Source: Hypoxylon rubiginosum (lineage: Eukaryota; Ascomycota; Sordariomycetes; Xylariales; Hypoxylaceae). From it: 64,000 nucleotides of DNA. Numbering within the stretch: position 1 is the first letter of the stretch; the number at the start of each line of letters is the position of its first letter. The notes below the pieces were generated by a model that made no database searches, was not told the DNA's origin, and was given only the letters and a program-made list of their open reading frames with translations. The translations under genes were made by a program, and so were the position numbers. Positions 33,784 through 48,200 of this stretch are shown one piece after another. The stretch is taken from contig CADCXA010000008.1 of assembly GCA_902806565.1 (NCBI GenBank), forward strand, positions 124,001 to 188,000, read 5' to 3'.

Positions 33784-35152
33784 TTTATCGGCTTGCTGTC
33801 GTCGGTCGTTCCGAGAAATTTGCGGTGTGTGGTGTGTATAAGTGGGATGCCCAAGCTGATGTGCTCACGCTAGCAGACCCCCTCGCGTCAGTGTCTCAGT
33901 TGCGACACGATATATGACCAGATGGGCGGTGCAATAAAGTGAGAGCTCACATTCGAACAAGCTTATGTCATATCAGGGGTTAACTAAAGTCCAGACGGAT
34001 TCCAAGGTCCAAGGTAGGCTAGATATGTCTTTGCTGGGTAACAGAGAGGTCCTGAAGCTCGTGTAAGTCGAGACCGGTAGCTGGTATTAGACGAAAATAG
34101 CGAGCGACAGGAATATGTAAATCGTCGGGATGAAACTTGGCGCGCTTCAGTTCGTGATGTCCTCTTCTAGTATGACGCTCCCTAGCATGTGACCCCACAC
34201 TATAAGATGAGGCTAGGAATAGGCGTTGGCTGAGAGATGTATGTATGTCCCCTTGTCGGTGATGATGAAGACGGGGAAGGGATCGAGTCTATTATATATT
34301 GCTTGGAGCAACAGACAACAAGCAGAGTGAAAGCAAAGGGTATGGAAGTAGGGACAAGGTATTTGACATGTTCCGAGTTCGTGGAGATGGGGGCAGAAAC
34401 TGTTGACGATTTTGGGGGCTTCAGGATTCATATACACAACCTGCACTTTCAGGACATAGACATAGCCGCGTCTGAGGGTACAAAAGTACAACAGGTACGT
34501 ACATGTAAGTTCGATCTGCAGGTTGAGGGTAGACAAGGTACGGTACCCAAGACAGGGTAGAAAGAAGGGTGGGTCGATATAGGGCAGAGAGCAGAGAGAG
34601 GGCAGAGGGCGCGGTACCTCTCGAAAGTACTGTACCGGACAGCGGTGACAGGGTGAACGGGGGGTCGACAGGGACCAGGTTGTATCCATCTCCCAGAGCC
34701 TTACATACATAGTACTTCATAAAAGATACGTACTCTAGGTACCCAAGTATTCATCCTCTCCGCCAGACGCAGACGCCAGACGCCAGACCGTAATGAAAGT
34801 CGGTTGTCTCCATATGCATGTACATAGCAGGATGTAGACCCGTCGTCGAAGTGGTGTGCACAACTTTCCGTACAAGAAGCATCCCCTATGGACTACTCGC
34901 CGGCTTAAACACATACCCAGAACATGCGGTAAAAGCAAAACACGTAATACCAGCCAGCCCGGATCACGATATCTCGAGGAGGTAGAATCTGGGCATCTCG
35001 CCGGTTCCGAGAAGAAGAAGAAAAACGGCACTACGAGAGGTAAATACCTAGTACCTAGGCGTCAGTATATAGAAATTGGTACCTACCTGGTAAGTCTTCA
35101 TTTTGTCTCAAGGCTGTTCGTGTTCAAGGTTACCTATGCCTTACCTCCAAAT

Positions 35153-35180
35153 GGTAATGGTAATGGTAATGGTAATTACC
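35153..35180. repeat. (GGTAAT)4 plus terminal palindrome GGTAATTACC
   Basis: Four perfect hexamer units ending in a 10-nt perfect palindrome (35171-35180), so the end can fold back. Confidence 0.9.
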
Positions 35181-35711
35181 ATGTATGGCTGTCTTGACTT
35201 GGTTGTAGACTTGGTTCTGGTTTGTGCACTCTGTAGGAGTCCGAACGTTCAAGGCCTGGTCTTGTCGCCCGGTCTCCTGTCGCCTGTCTTCCATCTCAGT
35301 CAAACCAAAGTGGATACCCAAAGAAGACCCTCGCATCGCCATTTCGATTTGTCGTGGGCTGCGGTACGTATCTCGTGTGGAGAAGCCCATCTTCGCCTAA
35401 AGTCCAGTCTCTCCAGTTCTCTGATCTCTAGAGTATCTCCACATTTTGCTGTGTACATATGTACTTGGCTCGCTTGGGTACGAGACAACCTGTGCTAGCA
35501 CTGTGGTGATGTCTGGTTCTTTTAAGAAATCCAGGGGTCTTTCTTAGCTATCATCCCTCCCCCTCCCCTGCTGTCCCAGAAATGCAGGTCTCACAAGGGG
35601 CCCTGTCGACCTTGCGAAAGTAAGAGAGATCGTTGAAGCCCATCATCTGGTCTGTCTGGGCTATCTGCTTGTCTGGTTCACCTACGCTTGCCTGCTTCTT
35701 CCAATTGAATG

Positions 35712-35727
35712 TTTTTTTTTTTTTTTT
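35712..35727. repeat. T16 homopolymer
   Basis: Run of 16 T residues in gene-free DNA. It could also mark an old poly(A) end of a reverse-strand retrotransposed sequence, but no target-site duplication or ORF supports that. Confidence 0.85.
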
Positions 35728-38700
35728 CGACAATTAGATTACCACTCATCAATATAAATTGCAAAACAGACCAATAACATGTATAGTCGGGCCCAGCCAG
35801 AAGGTAGACAAGCATGTCTCATTCATGCGGTTTACGACATTGTCCGGGGCATCTTACAAAAGTACAGTCGCATCTCCCTTCACCTCGTCTCTCCGAGATA
35901 TGACGGGGGGAGTCAACGATGCTCAATACTATGATGTAGCTATCACGAATCTATTGGCATAGGTCATAGATACCGAACCCGAAGAATAATAAACCCTTTT
36001 GTCTCATGGGATCCCCGTTACCCCAGCCACTCCCTACGGTGGCGATGAGCATCGGCAGAGCACACCTACTATAGGTTTATCTCCTAGTTTCCCGCTTCCT
36101 TTTCCTGATTCGATATATACTATATGGACCTTCGGAAGCGGTCTGGAGCATCTGGTACTGAAATGCATGTATCTCTTATGCGTGACACATGCCCTTGCAG
36201 TTAGAAAGCTTCCGAATGATGAAAAGCCGAATTGAGCAATGAGGGTTGTCTTACATTTGGGACATTCGGGACACCGATAACCTTCTAGAATCTAAGCCAT
36301 CCATCTTTTATGTCTCATATCTCGTAATCATAAATCGCAACACATTCTCGTCACTAGCCTCTACACTATACTAGTTCTCAGACTTAACCTCGAAATGTTT
36401 CCCGTCGGAGATATCTGAATCTAGTAATAGGAGACGAGACGATGTCTTGAGAACGCCTAACAGCGGGGTCTGGGTTCGGTAGAGTTAGAACGGGATATAC
36501 CAAAAGCACGGCCAAGGCGGAGAAGGGCTAGCAAATAGGGTAAGACGCTTCGCCGTTTTGTCCCCGCCGACGTGGAATTGGGTATCTTGCCGAAGCCATC
36601 GTGACGCGAAGCGTGAACATCCGCCTACGCTAACGCTAACAACACGGTTGACACGGTTGTGGAGGTCTACGAGGGGGCGTCTTGGGTGCTTGGGTGGCGC
36701 ATGTCTCTCTGCTAGTACATTTTTATGCACCGAATATGTAATGTAATGTCCCCCATAGCCCCTAAAGCACACTACGGCAGTATGAGCCGTTGCAGTTGGG
36801 CACAGCCATAATACCTATCTGCATAAAATAGACTATTGCTGGCCTGGCTGGTTTCCTACCAATGATCCGGCCAATCATAAAAGTCGAATTGCTTGTCAAC
36901 TTGCAAATGCACCGCCCCCCTTTCTCTACCGCTTCGAAAGACATGATGCTTGATTGGTAACTTGAAGAACCTAAGCATGCTTCGACTGCTACTCTCACTC
37001 TGCACGTCCACAACACGCAACACGATTAATATATGCATCTTGGTTGAAGCGGCGGTATGTCCCAAATGGGCCAATATCCAGCTCCCTTGGTGATGGTTTC
37101 GCATCGCACATGTCCGGATATCGAAGCGGTCAACAGCTTACAAAGTTTGTTAATAGGACGTCGGATGACCAACACCACTGAGACAAGAGTTGCAATGCAA
37201 GGGATGGGGATATATGCGCGTGTGTGTAAGACTCGCATAGAGCGCAATGAGCCGCACATTCATGTCCGTAATGCTTAAGATTCGATTCTTTTCGAATGGT
37301 CCCCGGAAGGCGAGAACTGAAGCCGTATTCCATCCAGTTATCTTAGAATATGTCCGTGTCCTAGGGGCTTTTACCGAGATGGAAATGTAACACTCGTCCA
37401 TACCTTTAACTTCTCGCAATAAGTGCCATTATTGTTTCCTACTAGGTATGTTGAAATTATCTCCGAATTCCATAGGACTCGGAGCCCGCGCGCTTTGACC
37501 AGGAAATTATAGCAATAATAAACCGGGGATCCATGGTGAGGTCAACGAGATGATTACATACTATGTAGTAAAAAAAAATTAGCAGAGACAATTACGTAGA
37601 CATTTTTTTCTGATGATACCTACATCCTACAGAACGGAGTACGGGAAGTTACCTAAGCCACATTAAGGTTGTGAAACGACGGAACGCGCCGGTTCGTGGT
37701 GTTTTTCGAGAGCGGCCCAAGTATCTTGCTGCATAATGCACACAGGGAAATACTTTGCGAAGCAGCCTGGCATCTTGAGCGTATTGCGGGAAGGGAAATT
37801 TTCTAGAACACTACTACACAGTCTCAAGAGAGACACGACTTATACAGTGCGCACAGTATTTCAACGTAAAGCTCGCTAATTGGTTCTCTGGCAAATTGCC
37901 CACCCCCAAAGGGGAGTACTATTACCGGAAAAGTAGGCAGGCAACCTCTTCTTGATTGGCCATGTTACGCATGGCCCGTATGTTGGAAATCTAAAAAAAG
38001 AAGTATATCTACCTAAGTAAGTACCTACCTCCTAGTGAGTATAGCAGTGCAACGCTCTGCTCTCGCTAGTGTCACACAACTACATAGTAGAATGATAAGG
38101 GGGAGACAAGAGCCAACCAAAATACTCCATCAACATCCAGACAAAAACAATAGGACGAGCATATCCAAGGTTGTATCGCGAGCAGAGTCTTGATATACTC
38201 TCAGCTGTAAAACAATGTGGAGAGGAAATTACTTGTCGGCTACCTAAAATACCTACGTAAGGTATGCATTATCTGATACTGTTGTGTGGCAGAACATGGG
38301 AAGATCGTCCCTTGACGACATTATCAAGTTGAAACAGCATTTCTAAAAGACGTTATGCTGTGTTGCAATATGCATTTACTTCCATGTGCAAAAACACCCG
38401 TGTACCCCCCCTTTATTAAATGCCAAATGCCACGTGAAAGTGAAGGATTGCCTCGTGATGGATGCGCATTGCATTAATTCTGCTTACTCCGCATCCTTGG
38501 GCTGTTTGACAGAGATGATCTTCGGCCTATGGCTGGGCTGTCAAGTCCAATGAGAATCTCATCTGCTAGGGACTTGTTACGAATAATTCATAATTCACTC
38601 AAAAATCCAATCCAAAACCATCATAGCCGGCCTATCGGCACGGCGCTTAGCAGTTATAATGAGCCAGATAAGGCATCTTACTACCTGTATATACATTACC

Positions 38701-40936
38701 ATAGAAGATCAGTGAGAAAGCAAGTATGTCTACCTAGGTATCCAAAGATACCATCGCTGATAGCTCCTAAAATTAGCCAGTCCTATAATAAAGCACTCCT
38801 TCTCCCGGTGGCCACCGTCGGTGATGATTGACATCCTCATAGGACTTGGGCAAGCAAAATCTACTAGACACTAAGAGACGGTTCCTAAGCATAGGGTTGG
38901 CTTTAAGCGTTCAGCCCTACAGGAGGACGGGAAAAGAGGCGCTCTACAAGTTACGTACCTTAAAATATCAAGGGCGATTCTACCACAGCCACCTCCACGA
39001 CTTTGATATGAATAAGGGACCTGCATGTCTTGGCTCATGTTGCCCGACGAATAGATCTGGGGCGTTCCAAATCGAGTAACATGGCTTTCTGCGTACCATC
39101 GGTCACTACACAACCTACCATAATAATACTTTAGCGCGCCTTAATCATGCGAGCTCACTATCGCCCCGTGTGCCCGTAGACCCTTTTCATTCGAACACAC
39201 AGAGACAGGAAGGCCATAATTGGCTACGTTAGTCGACGTTGCCCTGCGAAAGATAGGAGAACGCGTCTCGCCCGTCTCGCACGAGTCACCTGTTTCGGCA
39301 TGGCTCCAGGGAGTTGGAGAAGTTGGGGGCGGGAGCGGAATCCCTGAAGCCCACATGGTATGGAATGTTACACGACGGCATATTAATCCCTCCGAGTCAG
39401 GGGTAAGAGGATAAGCCCTAGATCATAAGGAATGCGACCCGTCCCTGCGATCCAACCCTACAGACTCGTGTCGCCTCCGTCCCTTCCATAGCAACCCTTG
39501 CCACTAATTGATCCTTCAGAACACGAGTCTTTCCAGAAGCAAGCGATTCTAGGTAGGTGGTATGTGTCTGGTTGACACGATACTACGGCGGCAGGATAGA
39601 AAGATGTCAGCAATGCTTTCATAGGTACCGTCGCACATAAAACCCCCAAAGAGCAAACGTTCATGCAATAGCAGTTGGTTGTATCTATCTGATGCACAAG
39701 AGGTGGTCCTAAAAATAAGTTCCGTCATCTGCGACCACAGTAAATAGTCCTTAACTTAGGTATGTAGGAGGTATGGCATCAAAGACATATGGCGTATCCA
39801 TGTAATATCTGTGACTAATATATGTCTAGGTAGACTTTTGTTAATATATGCTTTTTATTTATTACGGCTACGGCTTGCAAAAGTTCAAGAACACTAGTAA
39901 AACTTACCATAGTCTCGGGGCATAGGGCTGAATATTTCATTGTACCGACCCTTGATGGCATTTTTGATCTTCGCTGGCCGGGGGTTCTTCCTTATCCATG
40001 TAATATCTCAGGTATTATAGCTGTTTCGTCCAATCGTGGGCACTCCCTTATGGTCGGGACCAAACTACGAGCGGAACTCAGAAAGGTCCATATGGTATAT
40101 GCGAATACCTACCTAGGTATATATTATCTTATGCTAATAGTCTCTAGTGAATGATGTATAAAGTGAATAGACTATTATATGTTTATATGTTCAAGTAGGC
40201 AAAGAATACTGTCTTTATTCTCAAGACACAGGTAAGTAATAAAGCGATGCTATAGATTATCAATTTTATCATAATTGCATAAACCATCCGGAAACGAACT
40301 GTTAGTATGCTATTTGAAAATTCGCATCTCGATATCATACCAGTTTCATCGCATGTGTTAAGAGCCCCCTTACATGATATGTGCTATACGTGCTATACTG
40401 TCTTACCACGTCGAAGGGCGTTGATACGTGCCAAGGCGGCGTACCCGAAGCCCTGGTTAAGACGGGACTTGCCGTTTGGGGCTAGTGTAAAACATCATCG
40501 CGGCAATGGATTCTATACAAATAACACGATAGGGTCTCATATTCGAACTTTGTGCATATGGCAACAGAATGAATAGAAATGCCGAGCATTGAAACTCGAG
40601 ATACTTTTATCGGCATGCCTTTGAATAGATAGATGGAGTTTATAGTCAAAGTAGGTTAGGTACATAGGATAGCGACTCTGTGTACAAGCTCATTTATTAG
40701 AGTCAAGCTTGTATGTATTTCTTATGATAATGACGGTATGATGCCAAGGCACATTTGTACAACGCCTTGGGCAATACTATTCTGCGGTTCCGCCCCGCCC
40801 CGCTCACAAGTCGTTCCCATCCTCAAGAGACACCAAGCGGAACATTTCCTCGGCTCATATGGGTGAGCTCCCCGATATCGAATGTGAGTGTATACGCAAG
40901 GGGGGAAAAAAAGAATTGGTCATGGCAGAGGTGAGT

Positions 40937-40965
40937 AGGGCGAGAGGGCGAGAGGGCGAGAGGGC
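40937..40965. repeat. AGGGCGAG tandem repeat, 3.6 copies
   Basis: Perfect 8-mer units in intergenic DNA. Confidence 0.9.
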
Positions 40966-43900
40966 TGGTTGGCCCAAGCTTGGTCCAAAAACGGAAAATT
41001 TAAACGAATTCTTCCAAGAAAGGGTTAGCGCACAGAGCAGGTCCAAGAACGGGAAACCTTGCAAGTCTTCTCTCTCCTTTCTCCCCACAATATAGTACTA
41101 TTACATAGGTAGGTACAGCATGTATCGGTACGGACTGGAGTACACAATTCGGAAACGCATCCCGGTCGTTGCATGCTCCCAGGACCCTAGGACCCTAGGA
41201 CCCTACCTAGAGCCAAGAACTACTACATAGTATGTACTATGTAAGGCAGACAAGTTGGGACCAGTGGGTCAATATCCCTATGGCTGTATGGTCATAGCAT
41301 AGTAGTGCCATGAGCTTGTCAACCTTGCGTAGACGTCAAGCGCCGGGGACATACTATGACAAACCGAAGGCTTAGGAAGACACTCCGAAAAAATCCACAT
41401 AGACTTGTCCTAGAGGTAAATCGCCTACATAGTCCTAGTACTATGTAGAGATATAGCGGATGAACGGAGATGATTGAAGGATCATAAGTCAGTCCATCAC
41501 ACACTAGAGATTCAACAAACTTGCAACCTGCAACCCTTGGAGCCGCTACTACATTCTCACCAATGCCAACCAATGTCATTCTACCAACTAACCACGAGAA
41601 CAAGACACTTAGATCTCGGTATATCTCTCGGGATAGACTCCACAAGCCAACACATATGAATTAGGCCCCTGCGTACCTAGGTAATCGGGCGAGAAAGGAT
41701 CGGTGTAGTATGAAGTTATCTCGATCTAAGTTGGCAATTCCATCTCACTCTCCACAGACAAATCGAGCTGTCTCCAGTAGAGAGCGTGAAGTAAGTACCT
41801 AATTAGTTAGAACTCCTTTTCATGACGTGTACGCTTTCCAAAGATTACTACTCGTATGATGTAGCGTACTATACAAACGTCAACGCGTCAATCATTTTCC
41901 GTGATACCAATCGATCACATCGAAAGAGTGCGCGTACCTTGCAGAAGCCTACATCATCTTTACTACCTCACTGTCTAGACCATTTTACAGCTCCCCCATA
42001 CATAAGACTAAAACCATAAAGACGGGGTGCCATCTAGAGAATATGCGGTTGTATTTAAAAAGACCCAGGCTTCCAACTTCATAACAAGATGGTCCACCTA
42101 CGCCGGAGAAGGATCATGATTTCATCCGTAGTAAGGATGAAACGAGACCACCAACTTCGACTGCAACCCTATCTTAGCGGAAAGGCGCCAGATGTAACAG
42201 CGGAATAAGGCACAAGGCACAACTTTCTTAATTCACGCCGATCCAAGGTCACGAGACAAGCGAGATCCATATCCTCCAACCTGATTACCAAATTCTATCC
42301 GCAACGAAGCGTGAGGTAACAGGTAATCGGGATCGGATCTTCAACACCTAGACATGTACATACGTTCTTGCGTACATACATACTATGTAGGACCATTGGA
42401 CCAGGCTTATGATTACTGTTACATCGCGGCCTCGACTAATTATAAACCCCTTGTGCAAAGACCCGCCAATACATACTTAGGTACTGGCAGATTGGCTTAC
42501 ATGAAAAGAGTTGGCATGTACTGTACAAAAGTGCCGATCGCTGCCACGACAGGTACGTCGGCGACCTGGAATTACAGATGCCCGACGAGGCAGCCAACCA
42601 TACGCCACTATGGCGTTCGGTAGATCTAGAAGGATGCATGGAAGCTTGCGAATACCCCAAAACTGCCGCCGGCCGTTGCCCACGAGCAGGCAGAGGTAGG
42701 ATTTTAACATGAAGATCGTCGCAAGCCACGACAATCCTTGAAAGATGTCATTGACCTCAATAAGTTCCTCGCCTTGCTCTCAGGCTTTCGTTAATATTTA
42801 CATGTAACCTTGCTAGGTATCCAAAATCATCACGGGCTGCACGGCAGCGTGGGCGGAATTCGACGGAACTAACATTTTTCAAGATTGTCGGAACGCCATG
42901 TTTCCGAGCGATCGGTATGGACTAGCCCTACCCGATCTCGCTTGTTGAAATTCGTCGTCGATCGTATATGTCGAGCGCTTCCTAAATGCGTGCGATACAC
43001 GCGCACATGGCAAATGACGGACTACCTATCCAATAGTTCCATAAGCCAAGTGCCAGGAGTGCCGCTGCAGGTTTAGATATCTAACGAAGGCCGGCGCATA
43101 CCAATCAAAACACATCACCAATTTCTCACAGGCGAAAGAGAGGTTGTACTGACAAGCTTTCGATAGGATTGCATCCCCCCACACTCTCGAGACAATATCC
43201 AGTGGCAACCCCAGTCTCGTACGTAAGTACGACGTACAACTTCATATCATACTATGTAAGTCCACACCAGGTGACTAGGTAGGAGGTAGGTATGAACTAG
43301 GTAGGCATGATATAGGAGAAAGGCCAGTCTAGCAATCCCATGCTCGTTAAGAACCATACGTTCAAGCCAAGTATACTTGGGGGCGGTACTAGCGTTTCGA
43401 CTACTCACAGACTACCCATTGAAGTTCTTACGGTTCGGGACCGAAGGCCTCCTTGGATGTCCCCGTTCTAATAAGCCCCCCGTCCTTATCTCCACGCTTG
43501 TCCGATAATTTGCATATCAGATATCCGTACGGGCCAGAGCCAGCGGCACGTGTGTCTCTCTAAGAACCTTAAAAGCTGCCAATTGATCAAATCTATGTAA
43601 TGGTGCCACGGCTCCGGGAACATGATCATCCTGGGTCTAGACCGTCTTACCGGTTCAATATCCAGAAACAAAAAACCTACTACTAGGTACGTATGTACTG
43701 ATGTCAGATGAGCCTCGGTCCATGGCCAGGCCCAGTACCTAAGGTACCTACGTAAGAATTTCGGTCGACGCTGCGATCAGACTTCATCAGCTCCATCCAG
43801 TATGGAGTGGGATGTTAGTCAACCCGTCGCCACCGGTGTCAGCAGCCAGAAGATATAAGCAATTTGTACCCGTATGCAACCCGAATCCTTTATATGCAAA

Positions 43901-44870
43901 GAGTGTCTCAGACCCAGCGAAAACTAGGTAGAATACCTACCTACTTAAGGTATCTACAGTAGTGAGTTATTACGGCACTTTCTGCTTCACTTCAGAGAGG
44001 TCTATTTTGGGGTCTCGTATGCGCGCGGAGCCGGATACACAGATACATTGCTTGATGCCACCCCCGAAGTCGACTAGTCCGGGATGGGGCCAGGCTCGTG
44101 GCCCTGCCGGCGCCAATGCGACAAGTCATATCGACGAGCAAATCAACCGGCGTGGAACGCACATGAACTAGAGGTCCGTTCGTGTGCTATGTAATCAAAG
44201 TAACTTTTATATCACACTCATTAGCTTCGGATCGACTGCTGTCCGGCAATACGCAGGGCCTCGTGGGATGCTTGGCTAGATCCCCCGGAAGTCCAGTCCA
44301 GGTTGCTGTCATTGTATCTTAAATGACACAGATTCGCAAGCGTTACCGTTAGGTATTTGCAAAAGGACAAGTACTATGTATGTACTTGGCATGGAGATAC
44401 GGCTAGTGGGAAGATAGATACGATAATGAAGCTTGGCGAGTTCTAGCCCCTGCCATTGTGAGAACTCGTACTGTACTAATACTAATGGAACTTGCCGCAT
44501 CACCAGGATTTACCTAGGTAGATGAAGGGGATTCGAGATGACACAAATCACTAGAACGGCTTGGGGTAAGCTCAGCCATAGCCATACGTTCAAGGGTCCC
44601 ATGAACCGTCCCAGCTGGCCGGGTCAGTCATCGCAGCCACAACCCTAAACCTACGGGAACGCCTATAGCAAGTTTAGTCTGGTCTAGAATAGCTCTACCT
44701 ATGAGTCCGACTTCCTATGCAGCTAGAGACGGACTATATCAAAAACGCCTGCGGATAGACTCGGAGTTGAATTCTTTTCACGGCTTACTACGACGTGTCT
44801 CCGTGAGGACTGGACCGCAAAGGCTACGATGGGGATACATCGTTTGCGGAGCTTCGCTTGGACCTACAGT

Positions 44871-44898
44871 AGGTAGAAGGTAGAAGGTAGAAGGTAGA
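44871..44898. repeat. (AGGTAGA)4 tandem repeat
   Basis: Four perfect heptamers, preceded by a GTAGGT and followed 16 bp later by a TACTATGTAGG word. Confidence 0.9.
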
Positions 44899-45250
44899 AG
44901 GTCAATAGCAATTTACTATGTAGGTCATCATTCCAAGAGAAGGTAGGTATAAGGTATATCGTTGCGCTTCATCAATGCATGGTGCCCTCCCCTTTCATAA
45001 GTACCTTACCATCCTCATCCTACTACCGATCCTGGAGTGGTTCAAGCATCTTAATCCTTCGCGGCCTGAAGATCATAGTTAATCGCCATCTCCATCGCCA
45101 TCATTCCGCACCAAAGAGAACGATAGACCCCTCGTATAGTGGTGACCCGAGGAATTGGTTTCCGCGCGCCGCCCCGTTGTTAGCTGCCGCCGGATGGAAC
45201 GCTGTGCGCTTAATAATTCCCGTCTTGTCTTAGTCCCAACGACTTTCCTC

Positions 45251-48200
45251 TTTGTTTGCGGGGAGGTTGACCCCCTGACCCTCCTAACCCCCCCTTAACC
45301 CCCCTTAACCCCCTGACTTATAGTATCTAGCATCTAGCATCTACAGGATACAGGCCGCTGGGCCACTCGCCAATCTTACAGCGCTAGCAGCGGTTTACAA
45401 CACTGGATCTTTTTTTTTTATACTAGCCAGCCAGGCAGCTAGCCTGACCTTTTCGAAACCCCCTTGCTAGCCTCTACAATGCAGTCTGATAGTGCTATGT
45501 ATATTCATCCCGCACTTCGCTTTTCCACCTGTCAAAAGAACAATGCCGATTTCTGAATTTCCATCACCGCCTACGTTCGGTATTAGGGGACTTCTACACT
45601 GACAAACTCGCTAGGCAGCTAGGATATCCCTAGGCAAGAGCTCATTAACAGGATGGTCATATAGGAACCACTATACGTCCCACGTCCACTTCCAACTTCC
45701 CCTCCCCCGTACTGCTGTGTGTCTCATCGGTATGTACTTTTGAGACAGGCAGACAGGCATGCAGCAAGTTGCAAAAGTAAGAAGCCCAGCCAGGGATCGC
45801 CGACGCAAGATCTACTCCGCGCCTGGGCGTTTGGAAGATCACGCGCGTGGCTGACGTGGGAGGTCGGCAAAGAAGTTGTCCCCTTCGCGAATTTCGACTA
45901 CGACTCTAGAACTACATGTAGGACAGATACAGCAAAGTACCTACAACTCTAAGCATACCGCATATCACATTTCGGTCGCGAAAACCGCGCCGAGGTCCCT
46001 TGATCTCCTAATCTACCTCCCAATCCCGACCTGCGTCTCCCATTTCATGCTAGTGGCGATAGATAACTCCGTGTGTTTACCTCAATACGTTGGACCATGG
46101 GACTATTGTGTCCCCATCATGGCATGACAAACGGAGACCCGCCCAGAAAGAGTTTCAGGGGAGCCCCGTCCTAATTCCACCGTAAATGCTCCAACCACCG
46201 CCGTGAACACATCACCACCTCGGATCAGCGAGAGGGAATTAGTAGTAGGGAACGGGCGGTCTCGCCCTCCTCTCCTGGCACGTGCCTGTTGAGCCTCAAA
46301 ACGGGCAGGGTCAACGAAGCGGTCCGTGAACGGTCCAAAGATTTCAAAACTATTGCTTTTCCATCCCCCGGTTCGTTATAACTGGGCTCTGCTATAGCAA
46401 TCTGGCAGTGTACAATACGTGCAGAAGCGAGATCATCGCTTGGCCGCAGCTTCAGCAGCCTTTGACGTCGCATCGCGCGAAGATCTTTTCCCAACTGCAA
46501 GATACCTCACCGCTGTAGGCTTAGTTTACCTTTTTATAATGATGCCCGTAATTGCCTTTCGTCCCGTTCTACAGGACAGAGAGAGTTATCAACCCAAGGA
46601 GAAAGAGGACAATTCAGCATAGCGTTGTCGAGTTTCGCAAACATGACCCGAATGGGCGCCGGTCGTTGGGTTGCAAAAAGGGTAACGACAAGCACCCATT
46701 CGCGGAACCACACCTCCTACCCTCGTGGATCGGTTTAGTTCAGAAGGGGGCCAGCGCACCGTACGGTACGTACGTATGTTGTATTATATCGCCGACCTCG
46801 ATCCTGACAGTCTTGTACCTTTGCGGTCGCATTCGGGAGCAGCCTTTCTAGCCAACCGCGGTACGCTCGAATGTCTTGCAGCTGTTCAGGGTTGCCATGC
46901 GCGCGGCTCGTCCTGCAAATCGCAGGCGTCCCCGAGATAAGGAACTTCTTCGGGGATGGTTGTTGACATGGCCAGCATATCGACAGGTTGACAAATATTT
47001 TTTTCTTCTCTTTGTTCTGTCTCAACAGAGCCGCATAGTAGCTTTGGTAATGCTTAACTAAACTTGAAAGGGGGGAGGGCCTCGTCGGGCCTCAATCTAC
47101 TAACAAGCTTGGGTCGCGCGAAATGAAGCTGACTGCTTTTGCGCCCGAATGGTACCTACCTAGGTAGTCTCTCTTTGGGTGACGACGACAGGTGAGAAGA
47201 AAGAAGCTCGACGAGTGGAATTCCAGAACTACAGACCGACCTTTCTTACCTACTTCCCCTGCCGTGCGCTCTCACTGGTTTATTAGTTCGGCGAACTTGG
47301 CCGTGAGCGACGAAGATGCCCCATACCCTATCGCCTACTGCGCGCACTGGGGATGGCCGACGTTGCAGTGCCTGCACATGAACGTACGCCACACATATGC
47401 CTTGGAACATGTCAACCGACGAAAAGGGAGCTCCAGTCGCTCCCCGTCGGAAATTAGCCAAGTTTTTATTTCCATTTCCTAGAGCGGCAGGAGCCTGTCG
47501 AAAGAAGTTCCCCAGTAACGATCTCTTTTCTTTGAATTTCGCGCAATGGGGAAGACAGGTTTTAGGTGGTGAGCAGTCCGTATAGTGATCGGGCGATTTT
47601 GCTTATTCGCATCCTTTCGTCTCATCACCCCTCCCCCTCCCCCCTCTCTGTACGGATTGCAAGCGGAATGCTTTCCGGCTCCCTCCCAGAGTCCACGTCG
47701 ACGCAGGTCCGCTTCCTTCGAGGCATATTCCTTCGCAGAGCCTCCTCTTGACACGACCTGCGGTGCTACGAGCTCACGGGGTGTTGTGCCGTATTCCGAA
47801 AGTCGATGGTCAGACGGCCCTCGTATTCCATTGCTTACCTATCCCTTACATAGTAGTAGGTGGGATGTCATACTTCGTGGAGAGAGCTTCATGCACCACG
47901 CCACGAATAGATTGACTAGATAGATGGCAAGAGGGTGTTGCGGTCGAGTCCCGCAGTTTCTTTGAGGTTAGCTTTTCCCCCATCTAGTGGATGGGACGCA
48001 AGCCCCTTTCTTCACGATTATCGCCAAGTCAACGACTATACCATAGAATACCTACTTCGTACGCCGGTTGCTAGTTCTGGTGTCTATTTCACCGTAGCAC
48101 ATGTTGCTCGCTATGCGTAAGGTGTTCACTCCAAGCATGCCTCGCCAACTTGGCTGTAGCTAAGCTATAATAAACCGGCCCTTGGACTGCTCCTATTACG

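Larger units (their letters stand above)
33784..37500. other. Gene-poor DNA, first part of the 15.7-kb desert (C2H2 gene upstream side)
   Basis: No supported ORF. The first few hundred bases should hold the promoter and leader of the C2H2 gene. Also present: GGTAAT x4 (35153-35176) ending in the palindrome GGTAATTACC, a T16 run (35712-35727) and many TACCTAG-like words. ORFs of 60-165 codons occur on both strands without domains. Confidence 0.5.
37501..45250. other. Gene-poor DNA, central part of the desert, rich in TACTATGTAG words
   Basis: About 7.7 kb with no ORF above about 110 codons and none with a domain or a convincing splice-linked reading. It carries most of the repeated ACTATGTAG/CTACATAGT words (37556, 38080, 41221, 41436, 42381, 43249, 44371, 44913). 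It also has several short tandem repeats (40937 AGGGCGAG, 41181 AGGACCCT x3, 44871 AGGTAGA x4). GC content is moderate, so a strongly RIP-mutated transposon is not evident. Confidence 0.5.

Noticed and set aside
35712..35727. Poly(T) as the tail of a processed retrocopy
   Set aside because: No target-site duplication or gene-like sequence adjoins it.
45271..45313. Interstitial telomere
   Set aside because: The units are CCCCCCTTAA rather than a regular CCCTAA, so I record only a G4-type tract.
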